Shown piece by piece: positions 44,589 through 53,346 of a stretch of DNA of 60,029 nucleotides. The notes under the pieces are model-generated. The model was not told the origin of the DNA and ran no database searches. It worked only from the letters and a program-made list of their open reading frames with translations. Made by a program: the position numbers and the translations under genes. Numbering within the stretch: position 1 is the stretch's first letter; the number at the start of each line of letters is the position of its first letter. Source of the stretch: Bacteroidales bacterium OttesenSCG-928-M11 (GTDB lineage Bacteria > Bacteroidota > Bacteroidia > Bacteroidales > Azobacteroidaceae); contig JAJDGO010000003.1 of assembly GCA_030265685.1 (NCBI GenBank), positions 1 through 60,029 on the forward strand, in the 5' to 3' direction.

Positions 44589-45866
44589 TTACTCTGCCGA
44601 ATCGTCGTAGCGAATGATTGTTTGTGCTCTATCTGGTCCTACAGAGACTATTTTGATAGGCACGCCCAAGTTCTCTTCTAAGAAAGACAGATAAGCGTTA
44701 AATTCTTCTGGAAATTCATTTTCGGACTGCATTTTTGTCATATCAGTCTTCCATCCCGGTAATTCGGCATAAATAGGAGTTAGGTTTTCATCAATGCTGT
44801 ATGGAAAATCTTCAACTTCTTTTCCGTTTATATCGTAGGCAACGCAGGCCTTGATGCTTTCGAAAGTGTCCATTACATCACTTTTCATCATGATAAGTTG
44901 AGTAACACCGTCTACCATAATTGCGTAACGGAGGGCTACCAAGTCAATCCAACCGCAGCGACGAGGGCGTCCGGTTACAGAACCATACTCGTTTCCGAAA
45001 TCACGCATTTTTTGTCCTACTTCATCGTGCAATTCAGTTGGGAACGGGCCGCTTCCTACTCGTGTACAATAAGCCTTGAAGATTCCATATACTTCGCCAA
45101 TCTTAGACGGTGCAATACCGAGTCCGGTAGAAGCTCCTGCACTTATAGTATTCGAACTTGTAACATAAGGATACGAACCAAAGTCGATGTCGAGCATTGT
45201 GCCTTGAGCACCTTCTGCTAATATTTTCTTATCTTCCGCAAGTTCTTTATTGACGAAATGCTCGCTATCGATTAATTTGAAACGTTTGATAGTTTCTATT
45301 CCTTCCATCCACTCTTTTTCTAATTGAGATAGATCGAAATCATAGTTCATTTGCTTTAATATAAGAATGTGTCGGTCTATCGCTGCTTTGTATTTCTGTT
45401 CGAAGTTTTGTTCGATGTCGCCTATGCGCAGTCCGTTGCGAGAAATTTTATCCGTATAAGTAGGGCCGATTCCTTTTCCTGTTGTTCCGATTTTTACGTC
45501 GCCTTTTTGTGCTTCATAGGCAGCGTCGAGAATACGATGGGTTGGTAGTATTAAATGAGCCTTGCGAGATATATATATACGTTTTGTTAAATCGTGTCCG
45601 GAGCGCTCTAACGCTTCCACTTCAGCTTTGAAAAGAGCAGGGTCTAAAACAACACCATTCCCGATGATGTTTATTTTGCCTCCTTGAAATATGCCGGAAG
45701 GGATAGATCGAAGAACATACTTTTGACCTTCGAACTCCAGCGTGTGTCCGGCGTTTGGCCCGCCCTGAAAACGGGCAACTATATCGTATTTGGGAGTTAA
45801 TACGTCGACTATTTTTCCTTTACCTTCATCTCCCCACTGTAAGCCTAATAAAACGTCCACTTTCAT
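44589..45866 (-). CDS. purA: Adenylosuccinate synthase
   Basis: This 425-residue enzyme catalyses IMP + aspartate + GTP to adenylosuccinate, the first committed step to AMP. The N-terminal GLQWGDEGKGKIVD loop, the NAGHT motif with its catalytic histidine, GTTGKGIGPTYTDK, and TGRPRRCGWIDLV are all present. The track uses a GTG at 45872; the ATG at 45866 (MKVDVLLGLQWGDEG) is the natural start. It lies 99 bp after the Fur-family gene on the same strand, an arrangement I recall as conserved in Bacteroidales. Confidence 0.97.
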   Translation of the reverse strand: MKVDVLLGLQWGDEGKGKIVDVLTPKYDIVARFQGGPNAGHTLEFEGQKYVLRSIPSGIFQGGKINIIGNGVVLDPALFKAEVEALERSGHDLTKRIYISRKAHLILPTHRILDAAYEAQKGDVKIGTTGKGIGPTYTDKISRNGLRIGDIEQNFEQKYKAAIDRHILILKQMNYDFDLSQLEKEWMEGIETIKRFKLIDSEHFVNKELAEDKKILAEGAQGTMLDIDFGSYPYVTSSNTISAGASTGLGIAPSKIGEVYGIFKAYCTRVGSGPFPTELHDEVGQKMRDFGNEYGSVTGRPRRCGWIDLVALRYAIMVDGVTQLIMMKSDVMDTFESIKACVAYDINGKEVEDFPYSIDENLTPIYAELPGWKTDMTKMQSENEFPEEFNAYLSFLEENLGVPIKIVSVGPDRAQTIIRYDDSAE

Positions 45867-45965
45867 ATACACATAATGTTTTTGAGGTCAGACGAAATCC
45901 GGTTTGTTATTTAGCCTTTGTATGCTATTTGTTGTCTCGGATTTCATTTTTTCTTCTGATTGTTA

Positions 45966-46460
45966 TTATTTATTTTTTTGTTGATTCTTTATTTCTTTCA
46001 AGAGTTTCTTTTGTTCTCTTTGGCAAGAACTGCATACTCCGTAGATGTATACCGCGTAATGAGTTGCCGAGAATCCCCTTGTTTTTCTATTCTCGATTAA
46101 AGATTTTGTCGTGGGATCTCTATCTTCCCGAACTTTGCCGCAAGATGTACAGATCAGGTGGTGGTGAAAGTCGTTGTTGTATGCTCGTTCGTAAAAAGAT
46201 TGGTTTTTTCCGAATTGATGTTGAATGACGAGTTTATATTTGACAAGAAGTTGCATCGTGTTGTAGAGAGTTGCTCTACTTACTCGAAAGTTGCTATCGT
46301 TCATTGTTTGATAGAGCGTTTCCATGTCAAAATGTCGACTATCTGAATAGATAATGTCAAGTATGGCATACCTTTCCGGAGTTCTTCTGTGGTGATTCTT
46401 TATCAGATATTCCGTGAACTTCTCTTTGACAATCTCCTTGACTTTGCTTTCCTTTTCCAT
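45966..46460 (-). CDS. Fur-family transcriptional regulator
   Basis: This 164-residue regulator has an N-terminal winged helix (RRTPERYAILDIIYS; recognition helix in RVSRATLYNTMQLL) and a C-terminal dimerisation domain with the His-rich HHHLICTSCGK and a second Cys pair CSSCQ, forming the structural zinc site of Fur/PerR/Zur proteins. Which metal or peroxide it senses cannot be read from the sequence. It is co-oriented with purA. Confidence 0.92.
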   Translation of the reverse strand: MEKESKVKEIVKEKFTEYLIKNHHRRTPERYAILDIIYSDSRHFDMETLYQTMNDSNFRVSRATLYNTMQLLVKYKLVIQHQFGKNQSFYERAYNNDFHHHLICTSCGKVREDRDPTTKSLIENRKTRGFSATHYAVYIYGVCSSCQREQKKLLKEIKNQQKNK

Positions 46461-46477
46461 CTCTGATTTGCAGCCAA

Positions 46478-46485
46478 CAAAGTTA
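46478..46485 (-). promoter_or_regulatory. Probable -7 box for the Fur-family gene
   Basis: On the minus strand TAACTTTG matches TAnnTTTG, 17 nt before the start. A -33 box is not obvious. Confidence 0.4.
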
Positions 46486-46537
46486 GTGCTTTTTATAGAA
46501 TAAGAAAAATATTCAATTCATTAATTAAGTTCTTTAT

Positions 46538-47866
46538 TTATAATTTATCTACATAAAGTTGCATGTTTTCCAAGCGGATTGCTTTAATCTTAGTTCCGGC
46601 CTCGATGTATCCAAGATTGGAAACGGCATCGTATACCTCGCCTGCTATTATGATTTTGCCGGACGGACGAAGGTCTGTCATTGCAGTTCCTTCTTTGCCT
46701 ACTAGTTGCAGCTCTTCTTCGGTGACGCTTTCCGATGTACTCAAGTCGGTTTCTAATGCGATTTTGCGGAACATACCCTTCTTGCCTATTCTCGCCGACA
46801 TATATAGAATGAGAAAGATAGCAAGTAGTATTCCAGACGAAACGGTAATGAGAGAGTAGGAGAGGTCGGGTATGGTTACTTCCCGGAAGCTGAACCAATC
46901 GTTGTTTAGCATCGCAAATACTAACCCCATCCCTATTAATACTATTCCGCTAATCCCGGCGACTCCCATGCCTGGGGTAACGAATAGTTCAATCAGAATA
47001 AGCAGTATTCCGATAATAAACACCGCAATCTCCCAATTCTGAACCAAGCCTTCTAAATAAAGAGGTGTAAAATATAAGACAGCGGCGGTAATGGCTGCCA
47101 TTGTCGGAAATCCTATTCCCGGACTTTGCAACTCGAAATATATTCCCGCTACGATGATCATTATCAAGATCGCGCGGAAGGCATGATTTGTTAAGAATCC
47201 CATTAGTTTATCTACGATAGAGGGTGTATATTCCACGATCTTGTAGTCTTTGATGTCCAGCAGTTGTTCGATAACTTCTTGCTTCGTTTCGGCAATGCCG
47301 TCGCAGTATCCAACCTTCATTGCCTCTTGTGCCGTTAGGGTAAGTACTCGTCCTTCTTCGTTTATTTCGGGAATGTTAACTCGTTCGTCAACCATAGCTT
47401 CTGCTATCTTGGGGTCGCGACCTGTTTTTTCGGCTGTTGCTCGCATCATCCCCCGCATATATGATTGATATTTATCCGGCGCTTCGTCTCCCGAATCTCC
47501 TTGAACAACGGTGGCTGCACCAATCGTAGCTCCGGGCCGCATGAATATTTTTTCGCAGGCAATAGAGATTAGTGCTCCGGCCGAAGCGGCATTATTGTCG
47601 ATGAATACATAAACAGGTATCGGATTGTAGAGAATAGCTGTTCGCATCGAGTCGGCGTCGACCAATGTTCCTCCGTAGGTATTAAGCCGGATCAGAACAG
47701 CATCAACATTCAGTTCATTTGCTTCGTTCAACCCTTTGTTGAGGAATATGCGAGAGGTGGCATTTATTTCCGAATCGATGTTGATCTCGTAAATAGTCGA
47801 TTGTTGTGCGAATATATTTCCGATAAACAGAATCAGACTGATAAAAACAAGCAGATTTCTTTTCAT
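46538..47866 (-). CDS. NfeD-family membrane-bound ClpP-class serine protease (long form)
   Basis: This 442-residue protein has a signal peptide (MKRNLLVFISLILFIGNIFAQ). The ClpP-class protease domain (about 25-220) has a probable nucleophile Ser in NNAASAGALISIACE and the GATIGAATVV block. Four or so membrane helices (about 230-365) and a soluble OB-fold NfeD domain (about 385-442; VGKEGTAMTDLRPSGKIIIAGEVYDA) follow. Such proteins cleave membrane proteins, with stomatin partners as the usual substrates; no stomatin gene is adjacent here. Confidence 0.9.
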   Translation of the reverse strand: MKRNLLVFISLILFIGNIFAQQSTIYEINIDSEINATSRIFLNKGLNEANELNVDAVLIRLNTYGGTLVDADSMRTAILYNPIPVYVFIDNNAASAGALISIACEKIFMRPGATIGAATVVQGDSGDEAPDKYQSYMRGMMRATAEKTGRDPKIAEAMVDERVNIPEINEEGRVLTLTAQEAMKVGYCDGIAETKQEVIEQLLDIKDYKIVEYTPSIVDKLMGFLTNHAFRAILIMIIVAGIYFELQSPGIGFPTMAAITAAVLYFTPLYLEGLVQNWEIAVFIIGILLILIELFVTPGMGVAGISGIVLIGMGLVFAMLNNDWFSFREVTIPDLSYSLITVSSGILLAIFLILYMSARIGKKGMFRKIALETDLSTSESVTEEELQLVGKEGTAMTDLRPSGKIIIAGEVYDAVSNLGYIEAGTKIKAIRLENMQLYVDKL

Positions 47867-47900
47867 GTTTCTTTATTAATAGGGATAACTTGATGCTTGA

Positions 47901-47908
47901 CAAAGGTA
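47901..47908 (-). promoter_or_regulatory. Probable -7 box for the nfeD-like gene
   Basis: On the minus strand TACCTTTG matches TAnnTTTG, 34 nt before the start. No -33 TTTG lies at the right spacing. Confidence 0.4.
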
Positions 47909-48083
47909 CAATTAAAAATGAAAATGAAGTGTAGATGCGATCAAATAATTCCGTTTTCTCGATCTTCAAAATGAATATTTTAGTTAAAAGCTGATAAAAC
48001 GAATAATGAGGATATTGTTGTTTGTATGTGTTTTGTAATTCATTGTGTTTCAGTAATATCTATTTTGTGTAATGCTTGTCGGA

Positions 48084-48211
48084 TTGTCATTTAATGAGAG
48101 CGCCGTTTTCATTAGATGACAAGCTCGTTCTCATTAGATGACAAGCACCTTCTCATTAAATGACAATCTACCTCTCGTCTAATGATAATCTCGGTCTCAT
48201 TTAATGAGAAT
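48084..48211. repeat. Palindromic tandem array D (TCATTWRATGA core, 22-bp period)
   Basis: Six units lie exactly 22 bp apart (the conserved C of the core at 48088, 48110, 48132, 48154, 48176 and 48198). Units are TTGTCATTTAATGAGA, TTTTCATTAGATGACA, TTCTCATTAGATGACA, TTCTCATTAAATGACA, CTCTCGTCTAATGATA and GTCTCATTTAATGAGA. Spacers of about 5-6 bp differ. The core sequence differs from arrays A-C but the period is identical. I do not recognise this family. Confidence 0.9.
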
Positions 48212-48278
48212 TTGATGCTGCTTATACGTGGTAAATTTGACGAACTTTAACGCTTCTCCCAAAATAATATATAGCAGC

Positions 48279-48309
48279 TTTTATCTTGTTTGAATAAGTT
48301 GTATCTTTG
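48279..48309 (+). promoter_or_regulatory. Promoter of the pepC-like gene
   Basis: TTTT (48279-48282, near-match to TTTG), a 19-nt spacer and TATCTTTG (48302-48309, full -7 match) lie 32 nt before the start. Confidence 0.5.
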
Positions 48310-48341
48310 TAGCAAATTAACTACTTAAATATAAAATTAAC

Positions 48342-49526
48342 ATGAAACGTTACTTTATTTCATTATTGATCATCAGCCTTTGCTTCCCGACATTCGCTCA
48401 GGAAGAAAAGAAAGAGGCGGAAGGTTTCGAGTTTACTACGGTAAAAGAGATTCAGATTACTCCGGTACAGAATCAAAATAGTTCGGGAACTTGCTGGAGT
48501 TTCTCCGGATTGGGAATGATAGAAGCCGAGTTGCTTCGCATGAACAAAGGTGAGCATATTCTTGCCCCGATGTATATTGCCCGTGTAAACTACGAAGGCA
48601 AAGCGAAGAAATATGTAAGAATGCACGGGGAAACAACTTTTGCTGCCGGCGGATCGTTTGCTGATGTTATCGATGGTATAAAAGAATACGGTATTGTTCC
48701 GATGGAAGTTTATCAAGGTTTGAATTACGGAGATACAATTCACCGTCACGGAGAGTTGGATGATGTATTGAAAGGATATGTCAATCCTTTGACAAGAAGC
48801 CGTAAGCTATCTACCGCTTGGTTCGAAGGATTTAAAGGTATCTTAGATGCTTATTTGGGCGAAGTGCCGGAAACATTTGTTTATCAAGGAAAAGAATATA
48901 CGCCTCATTCATTTGCTCAGTCTTTAGGTATTGTGCCGGATGATTATGTTTCAATAACTTCTTTTACTCATCACCCATTTTATAGTTCTTTTGCGATCGA
49001 AGTACCAGACAATTGGCGCTGGGCTTTGTCTTACAACTTGCCGCTCGACGAAATGATGGCTGTTGTTGATAATGCATTGGAAAATGGTTATACGGTAGCT
49101 TGGGCAAGCGATGTGAGCGAGAAAGGATTCAACCGCAAAGGTATTGCCGTTATGCCGGATGTTAAAGCCAATGAAGGTCCGGGATCTGATCAAGCGCATT
49201 GGTTAGGTATATCTCAAAAAGAAATGGAAGCTCGAATAGCCAATCTAACAGGCCCGGTTCCTGAATTATCGATCACTCAAGAAATGCGTCAAGAAGCATT
49301 TGATAATTTCGAGACAACCGATGATCATGGTATGCTGCTTTACGGAATAGCTAAAGACCAAAACGGATCGAAGTATTATATGGTGAAAAACTCATGGGGG
49401 ACAGATAGTCCTTACAAAGGAACTTGGTATGCTTCGGTGCCGTTTGTATCTTATAAAACAACTAATATCGTTGTTCACAAAGATGCTCTTCCTAAGGATA
49501 TAAAAAAGAAATTGAATATTAAATAA
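48342..49526 (+). CDS. Exported C1-family cysteine peptidase (PepC / bleomycin hydrolase-like)
   Basis: This 394-residue protein has a signal peptide (MKRYFISLLIISLCFPTFAQ), so unlike classical cytoplasmic PepC it is exported. The papain-like triad is complete: Cys51 in SSGTCWSFSG, His329 in DDHGMLLYG and Asn350 in VKNSWGT, with the oxyanion Gln in PVQNQNSSG. The C1B (aminopeptidase C) family hydrolyses N-terminal residues or small peptides. A periplasmic peptide-trimming role is likely. The shorter-than-usual length (family about 440-450) partly reflects trimmed surface loops. Confidence 0.88.
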   Translation: MKRYFISLLIISLCFPTFAQEEKKEAEGFEFTTVKEIQITPVQNQNSSGTCWSFSGLGMIEAELLRMNKGEHILAPMYIARVNYEGKAKKYVRMHGETTFAAGGSFADVIDGIKEYGIVPMEVYQGLNYGDTIHRHGELDDVLKGYVNPLTRSRKLSTAWFEGFKGILDAYLGEVPETFVYQGKEYTPHSFAQSLGIVPDDYVSITSFTHHPFYSSFAIEVPDNWRWALSYNLPLDEMMAVVDNALENGYTVAWASDVSEKGFNRKGIAVMPDVKANEGPGSDQAHWLGISQKEMEARIANLTGPVPELSITQEMRQEAFDNFETTDDHGMLLYGIAKDQNGSKYYMVKNSWGTDSPYKGTWYASVPFVSYKTTNIVVHKDALPKDIKKKLNIK

Positions 49527-49550
49527 AGCATAGTGTTGCTTTAGCATCGC

Positions 49551-49919
49551 ATGATTTTTATACGAACGCTGTTAATAATATTAGGGACTATAAGTCTCGT
49601 GCTTGGGATTATAGGTATCTTTTTACCTCTTCTGCCGACGACTCCTTTCTTATTATTAACAGCGTTTTTGTATCTTAAAAGTTCTCCGAAGGCTTATCAG
49701 TGGCTTATCAGCCGTAAGCGTCTTGGTCCTTACATTATTAATTACCAAGAAAAGAAAATAATCCCATTCAGAACAAAAATATATGCTATCGCCTTGATGT
49801 GGTTATGTACTTTTGTTAGTATTGTGTTTGTAGTTGATAAACTTTGGCTGAGAATCATACTTTTAGCTATCGCTATTGGGGTAACGATACATATTTCATC
49901 ATTTAAAAGCAAAGAATAA
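49551..49919 (+). CDS. DUF454 (YbaN-like) inner-membrane protein
   Basis: This 122-residue protein has three to four membrane helices and the family motif LGIIGIFLPLLPTTPFLLLTAF, followed by SPKAYQWLISRKRLGPYI, both diagnostic of DUF454/YbaN. The function is unknown. It sits between pepC-like (24 bp) and nadC (17 bp) and is probably co-transcribed with them. Confidence 0.88.
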   Translation: MIFIRTLLIILGTISLVLGIIGIFLPLLPTTPFLLLTAFLYLKSSPKAYQWLISRKRLGPYIINYQEKKIIPFRTKIYAIALMWLCTFVSIVFVVDKLWLRIILLAIAIGVTIHISSFKSKE

Positions 49920-49936
49920 AAATAATAAGATATAAT

Positions 49937-50782
49937 ATGAAACAAGAACTTATCGACGAATTGATTCGTCTCGCATTCAAAGAAGATATAGGCGATGGAG
50001 ATCATACCACGCTTTCTACTATCCCGGCTACAGCAATGGGTAAGGTACAACTGATCGTTAAAGAAGATGGAGTGTTGGCAGGAGTAGAGATTGCAAAACA
50101 GATACTATCTACTTTTGATCCGGAACTAAAGATGGATGTTTTTATTCAGGATGGCTCTGAGGTGGCATACGGTGATATTGCATTTACGGTAGAAGGAAAA
50201 ATACAATCTCTTTTACAGACCGAGCGATTACTTCTTAATGTTATGCAACGTATGAGTGGTATTGCGACTACTACTCGCCGCTATGTGAAAAGATTAGAAG
50301 GTACTAAAACCCGAGTTCTAGATACTCGCAAAACAACTCCGGGTATGAGAATGATTGAAAAAGAAGCTGTCAAAATCGGTGGCGGAACAAATCATCGTAT
50401 CGGCTTGTTTGACATGATCCTTCTTAAAGACAATCACGTGGATTTTGCGGGAGGAATAAAAAATGCGATTGCCCGAGCAAAAGAATATTCTTGGCAACAA
50501 GGAAAAAGTCTTCCGATAGAAATAGAAGTTCGTAGCTTTGACGAACTGAACGAGGTATTAACTATCGGGGGTGTTGACCGTATTATGTTGGATAATTTCA
50601 ATGTGGAAAACACCCGCAAGGCTGTTCAGTTAGTAGATGGACGTTACGAACTCGAATCTTCCGGAGGAATCACCTTCGATACAATACGCGACTATGCCGA
50701 GACGGGAGTGGATTATATCTCGGTTGGCGCATTGACTCATTCGGTGAAAAGCCTTGATATGAGTTTGAAAGCAGTCGAGTAA
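49937..50782 (+). CDS. nadC: Nicotinate-nucleotide diphosphorylase (carboxylating), quinolinate phosphoribosyltransferase
   Basis: This 281-residue enzyme converts quinolinate and PRPP to nicotinate mononucleotide, CO2 and pyrophosphate in de novo NAD synthesis. Conserved blocks are visible: KEDIGDGDHTT, RLLLNVMQRMSGIAT, RVLDTRKTTPGMR, KIGGGTNHRIGLFDMILLKDNH and IEVEVRSFDE (here IEIEVRS), ending with the VDYISVGALTHS phosphate-binding region. The length is normal. It converges on mrp, with 11 bp between stops. Confidence 0.96.
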   Translation: MKQELIDELIRLAFKEDIGDGDHTTLSTIPATAMGKVQLIVKEDGVLAGVEIAKQILSTFDPELKMDVFIQDGSEVAYGDIAFTVEGKIQSLLQTERLLLNVMQRMSGIATTTRRYVKRLEGTKTRVLDTRKTTPGMRMIEKEAVKIGGGTNHRIGLFDMILLKDNHVDFAGGIKNAIARAKEYSWQQGKSLPIEIEVRSFDELNEVLTIGGVDRIMLDNFNVENTRKAVQLVDGRYELESSGGITFDTIRDYAETGVDYISVGALTHSVKSLDMSLKAVE

Positions 50783-50793
50783 AAATAAGATTT

Positions 50794-51897
50794 TTACTTC
50801 ACACGGACTCGTTGAGTCGGGTCCATGTGTTCGTTTCGGTGATTTACTTGCTCTGCCGTCTTTTCTGCCAAACGAAGGAATGCTTGTCCTGTAATTGTTT
50901 CCGGATCTAAAGCAACCGGTTTTCCTGCATCTCCTCCATCGCAAATGCTTTGAACGATTGGTATTTCTCCTAAAAGAGGTATTTGCATTTCTTCAGCTAA
51001 TCTTTTACCTCCGTCTTTCCCGAAGATGTGATATTTGTTTTCGGGAAGCTCGGCAGGAGTAAACCAAGCCATATTCTCTACTAATCCGATGATAGGGACA
51101 TTGACTTTCTCGCCCGTAAATAGATTAATCCCCTTTTTGGCGTCTGCCAATGCAACTTCTTGCGGAGTAGTAACAATAACAATGCCTGTGACAGCCAATG
51201 TTTGTACTAGAGTTAGATGAATATCTCCTGTTCCGGGAGGCAAGTCTAATATAAAGTAATCTAATTCTCCCCAATTCGTATCACCAATTAATTGCCGCAG
51301 TGCATTGCTTGCCATAGTTCCTCGCCATACCAAAGCATTATCTTTATCGACAAAAAAACCGATAGAGAGTAATTTTACTCCATATTTCTCAATAGGCATT
51401 ATTAATTCTCGTCCGTCGATCTCTTCCATGTAAGGTCGTGCTTCTTCTTCTGCAAACATTTTCGGGAGACTTGGTCCATAAATATCAGCATCGAGTAATC
51501 CTACTTTATATCCTAAGTTAGCAAGCGCAATAGCTAAATTTGCAGCAACAGTACTTTTCCCTACGCCTCCTTTCCCTGAAAATACACCGATGATATTTTT
51601 TACTTCAGGTAGTAACTTCGGAGCTTTGGGTTGTTCTACTTGATTCGTTTTTACTGATATATTCCCTTTGATTTCTACTTCGGGAGAAACGAAAGTTAAA
51701 ATTGCTGTTTCGGCAGCCTTAGTTATTGATTTGATAAACGGATCTTTTGCTCGTTCGAATATCAAAGAGAATGATACTTTGTTTCCTTCGATGCGCATAT
51801 CGTCTTCCAACATACCCAACTCAACAATATTCTTTTCCGTTCCGGGATAACGAACTTGTTTTAATGCGTCAATAATTAATTGAGGATATAGTTTCAT
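50794..51897 (-). CDS. Mrp/NBP35-family Fe-S cluster carrier ATPase
   Basis: This 367-residue protein has an N-terminal MIP18-like domain (about 1-85) and a P-loop domain with the deviant Walker A GKGGVGKST (about 108-116), DADIYGPSLP and LPPGTGD. It belongs to the ApbC/Mrp family that carries or assembles Fe-S clusters in the cytoplasm. The family's usual Cys-x-x-Cys near the segment after 'GLVENMAWF' is absent: the text reads TPAELPENKYHIFG. I have seen this form in other Bacteroidota Mrp proteins from memory, so it may be a clade feature. It lies 26 bp downstream of trmB. Confidence 0.9.
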   Translation of the reverse strand: MKLYPQLIIDALKQVRYPGTEKNIVELGMLEDDMRIEGNKVSFSLIFERAKDPFIKSITKAAETAILTFVSPEVEIKGNISVKTNQVEQPKAPKLLPEVKNIIGVFSGKGGVGKSTVAANLAIALANLGYKVGLLDADIYGPSLPKMFAEEEARPYMEEIDGRELIMPIEKYGVKLLSIGFFVDKDNALVWRGTMASNALRQLIGDTNWGELDYFILDLPPGTGDIHLTLVQTLAVTGIVIVTTPQEVALADAKKGINLFTGEKVNVPIIGLVENMAWFTPAELPENKYHIFGKDGGKRLAEEMQIPLLGEIPIVQSICDGGDAGKPVALDPETITGQAFLRLAEKTAEQVNHRNEHMDPTQRVRVK

Positions 51898-51923
51898 ATA
51901 TTATTATTCCTTGTTTTGTCTAT

Positions 51924-52685
51924 TTATTCTTTGTTTGTGTTTTTGGCAGAACGCTTGCTCCGGTTAAAACTTCGGTAAGGATCCAGCTCTATCTCTACAT
52001 CCGGTTCGATATAAATATCTTTTGGTTCGAGAATAAACTTTATATACTTGATATTTAATCCTCGTTCTATCCATTGTTGTTCGTAGAATGTTTGAATAGA
52101 TAATATTTCATCGTCCAGACCACTGTTGTATAAATCATCAGTACTAACCTCTATCGGAAGATTGTTCGCTTTTACCAACTCTGAGGTGTAAGTGTACATG
52201 AAATTACTATCTGTTTTTAGATGGATAATTCCCGAATGGATAAGTATTTTCCGGTAAAGATGCATAAAACGAGACGAAGTCATTCGCTTATTTACCTTGC
52301 TCATCTGAGGGTCGGGGAAAGTAATCCATATTTCTGATATTTCTCCCGAAGCAAAGAAATGTTCGATGAGCTCAATATGTGTTCTTAGGAAAGCAACATT
52401 TTTCATTCCTTCTTCCAATGATTGTTTTGCTCCGGTCCACATTCTTGCTCCTTTAATGTCGATTCCGATAAAGTTCTTTTCGGGGAATAATTTCCCCAGC
52501 TCTACCGTATATTCTCCCTTCCCGCAGCCTAATTCCAAAACAATTGGATTCTCATTCTTAAAGAATAGTTTATTCCATTGCCCTTTCATTTCGAATCCTT
52601 GTTCTTGTAATACTGCGAAAGGATATTGAAAGACATGAGGATAACTGCTCATGTCTGCGAATTTTTGTAATTTGTTCTTAGTCAC
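51924..52685 (-). CDS. trmB: tRNA (guanine46-N7)-methyltransferase
   Basis: This 253-residue enzyme uses S-adenosylmethionine to methylate G46 in the tRNA variable loop. The SAM-binding motif [16 protein letters not shown], the [13 protein letters not shown] motif and the TrmB signature [17 protein letters not shown] are visible. The C-terminal basic tail ([15 protein letters not shown]) may help bind tRNA. It is divergent from the exported-protein gene and precedes mrp on the same strand. Confidence 0.94.
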   Translation of the reverse strand: MTKNKLQKFADMSSYPHVFQYPFAVLQEQGFEMKGQWNKLFFKNENPIVLELGCGKGEYTVELGKLFPEKNFIGIDIKGARMWTGAKQSLEEGMKNVAFLRTHIELIEHFFASGEISEIWITFPDPQMSKVNKRMTSSRFMHLYRKILIHSGIIHLKTDSNFMYTYTSELVKANNLPIEVSTDDLYNSGLDDEILSIQTFYEQQWIERGLNIKYIKFILEPKDIYIEPDVEIELDPYRSFNRSKRSAKNTNKE

Positions 52686-52708
52686 ACTTCTTAACGTTAT
52701 TTGTTGTG

Positions 52709-52716
52709 CAAAGATA
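52709..52716 (-). promoter_or_regulatory. Probable -7 box for trmB
   Basis: On the minus strand TATCTTTG is a full -7 match, 23 nt before the trmB start. No clear -33 box. Confidence 0.45.
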
Positions 52717-52738
52717 CAAAATATAAAGAATTAATATC

Positions 52739-52746
52739 TATTTTTG
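52739..52746 (+). promoter_or_regulatory. Probable -7 box for the exported orphan gene
   Basis: TATTTTTG matches TAnnTTTG and lies 26 nt before the ATG at 52773. This supports that start over the track start at 52701, which lies upstream of the box. Confidence 0.4.
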
Positions 52747-52772
52747 CCTCCGACAACGACGAAAAGCTTTTG

Positions 52773-53333
52773 ATGATTTGCCAAATAAGATATGTTGATC
52801 TTCGTGTCCAATGGTTTCTACTCTTGGTTTTATTTTTCATATTATCTATTCCGTGCGCTTATTCTCAAGAAGGAGATTTTTATAAACGATTTATCAAGGA
52901 ATCGATAGACATGGATATGGTGCTCAAAATGATGACTCCAGAAACGAAGTATGACACAAACACCGATTATGAGGTCTTTGAACTGAATATAAACAAAGCT
53001 CCGCTTCCTATTTCGGGATACAATCATAAACAGTGCGCGCTCTTTAATTCCTATAAAGAACCGTCTCCGTCTTACAATCAATATTCTGTTTCTCCCTATG
53101 CTTTGGGATACCTTCCGAATGATGGTTTTGATCCTAATTCTACAGAAACAACCGGCGATATTATTGCAAATGGTATTCTTACGCCTATTGCTGCCGTCGG
53201 GACATTAAACATTCTTGTCCTTGCCGATTACTTAATGCGAATCGGTGTTTTACCAAGCGAACCTTTTGTTCCTCGCGAAACTAAAAAGCAAAAAGCTTTA
53301 CGTGAAATAAAAGGACTTTGCGGAGTAGAATAA
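52773..53333 (+). CDS. Exported or membrane-anchored protein of unknown function
   Basis: I start at the ATG at 52773 (MICQIRYVDLRVQWFLLLVLFF...CAYSQ), giving 186 residues with a signal peptide or anchor ending near AYSQ; the track start adds 24 residues before any hydrophobic region. The rest has no recognised domain: a helix-forming IKESIDMDMVLKMM segment, a tyrosine/proline-rich middle (SPSYNQYSVSPYALGYLP), a hydrophobic stretch (about 140-160, ILTPIAAVGTLNILVLADYL) and a basic C-terminus (RETKKQKALREIKG). It is isolated, divergent from trmB and convergent with the tolC-like gene (13 bp). Confidence 0.65.
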   Translation: MICQIRYVDLRVQWFLLLVLFFILSIPCAYSQEGDFYKRFIKESIDMDMVLKMMTPETKYDTNTDYEVFELNINKAPLPISGYNHKQCALFNSYKEPSPSYNQYSVSPYALGYLPNDGFDPNSTETTGDIIANGILTPIAAVGTLNILVLADYLMRIGVLPSEPFVPRETKKQKALREIKGLCGVE

Positions 53334-53346
53334 TTCAACCTTTTTA

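Larger units (their letters stand above)
47867..48341. other. 475-bp divergent intergenic region between nfeD-like and pepC-like genes
   Basis: It contains a minus-strand -7 box (TACCTTTG, 47901-47908), the palindromic array D (48084-48211) and the pepC promoter (48279-48309). I see no other ORF or RNA gene. Confidence 0.6.

Noticed and set aside
45755-46228. 157-residue plus-strand ORF
   Set aside because: Antisense shadow over the purA start and fur gene, which are both clearly real on the minus strand.
47715-47969. 84-residue minus-strand ORF at the nfeD-like start
   Set aside because: Out-of-frame overlap with the NfeD signal-peptide region and its promoter.
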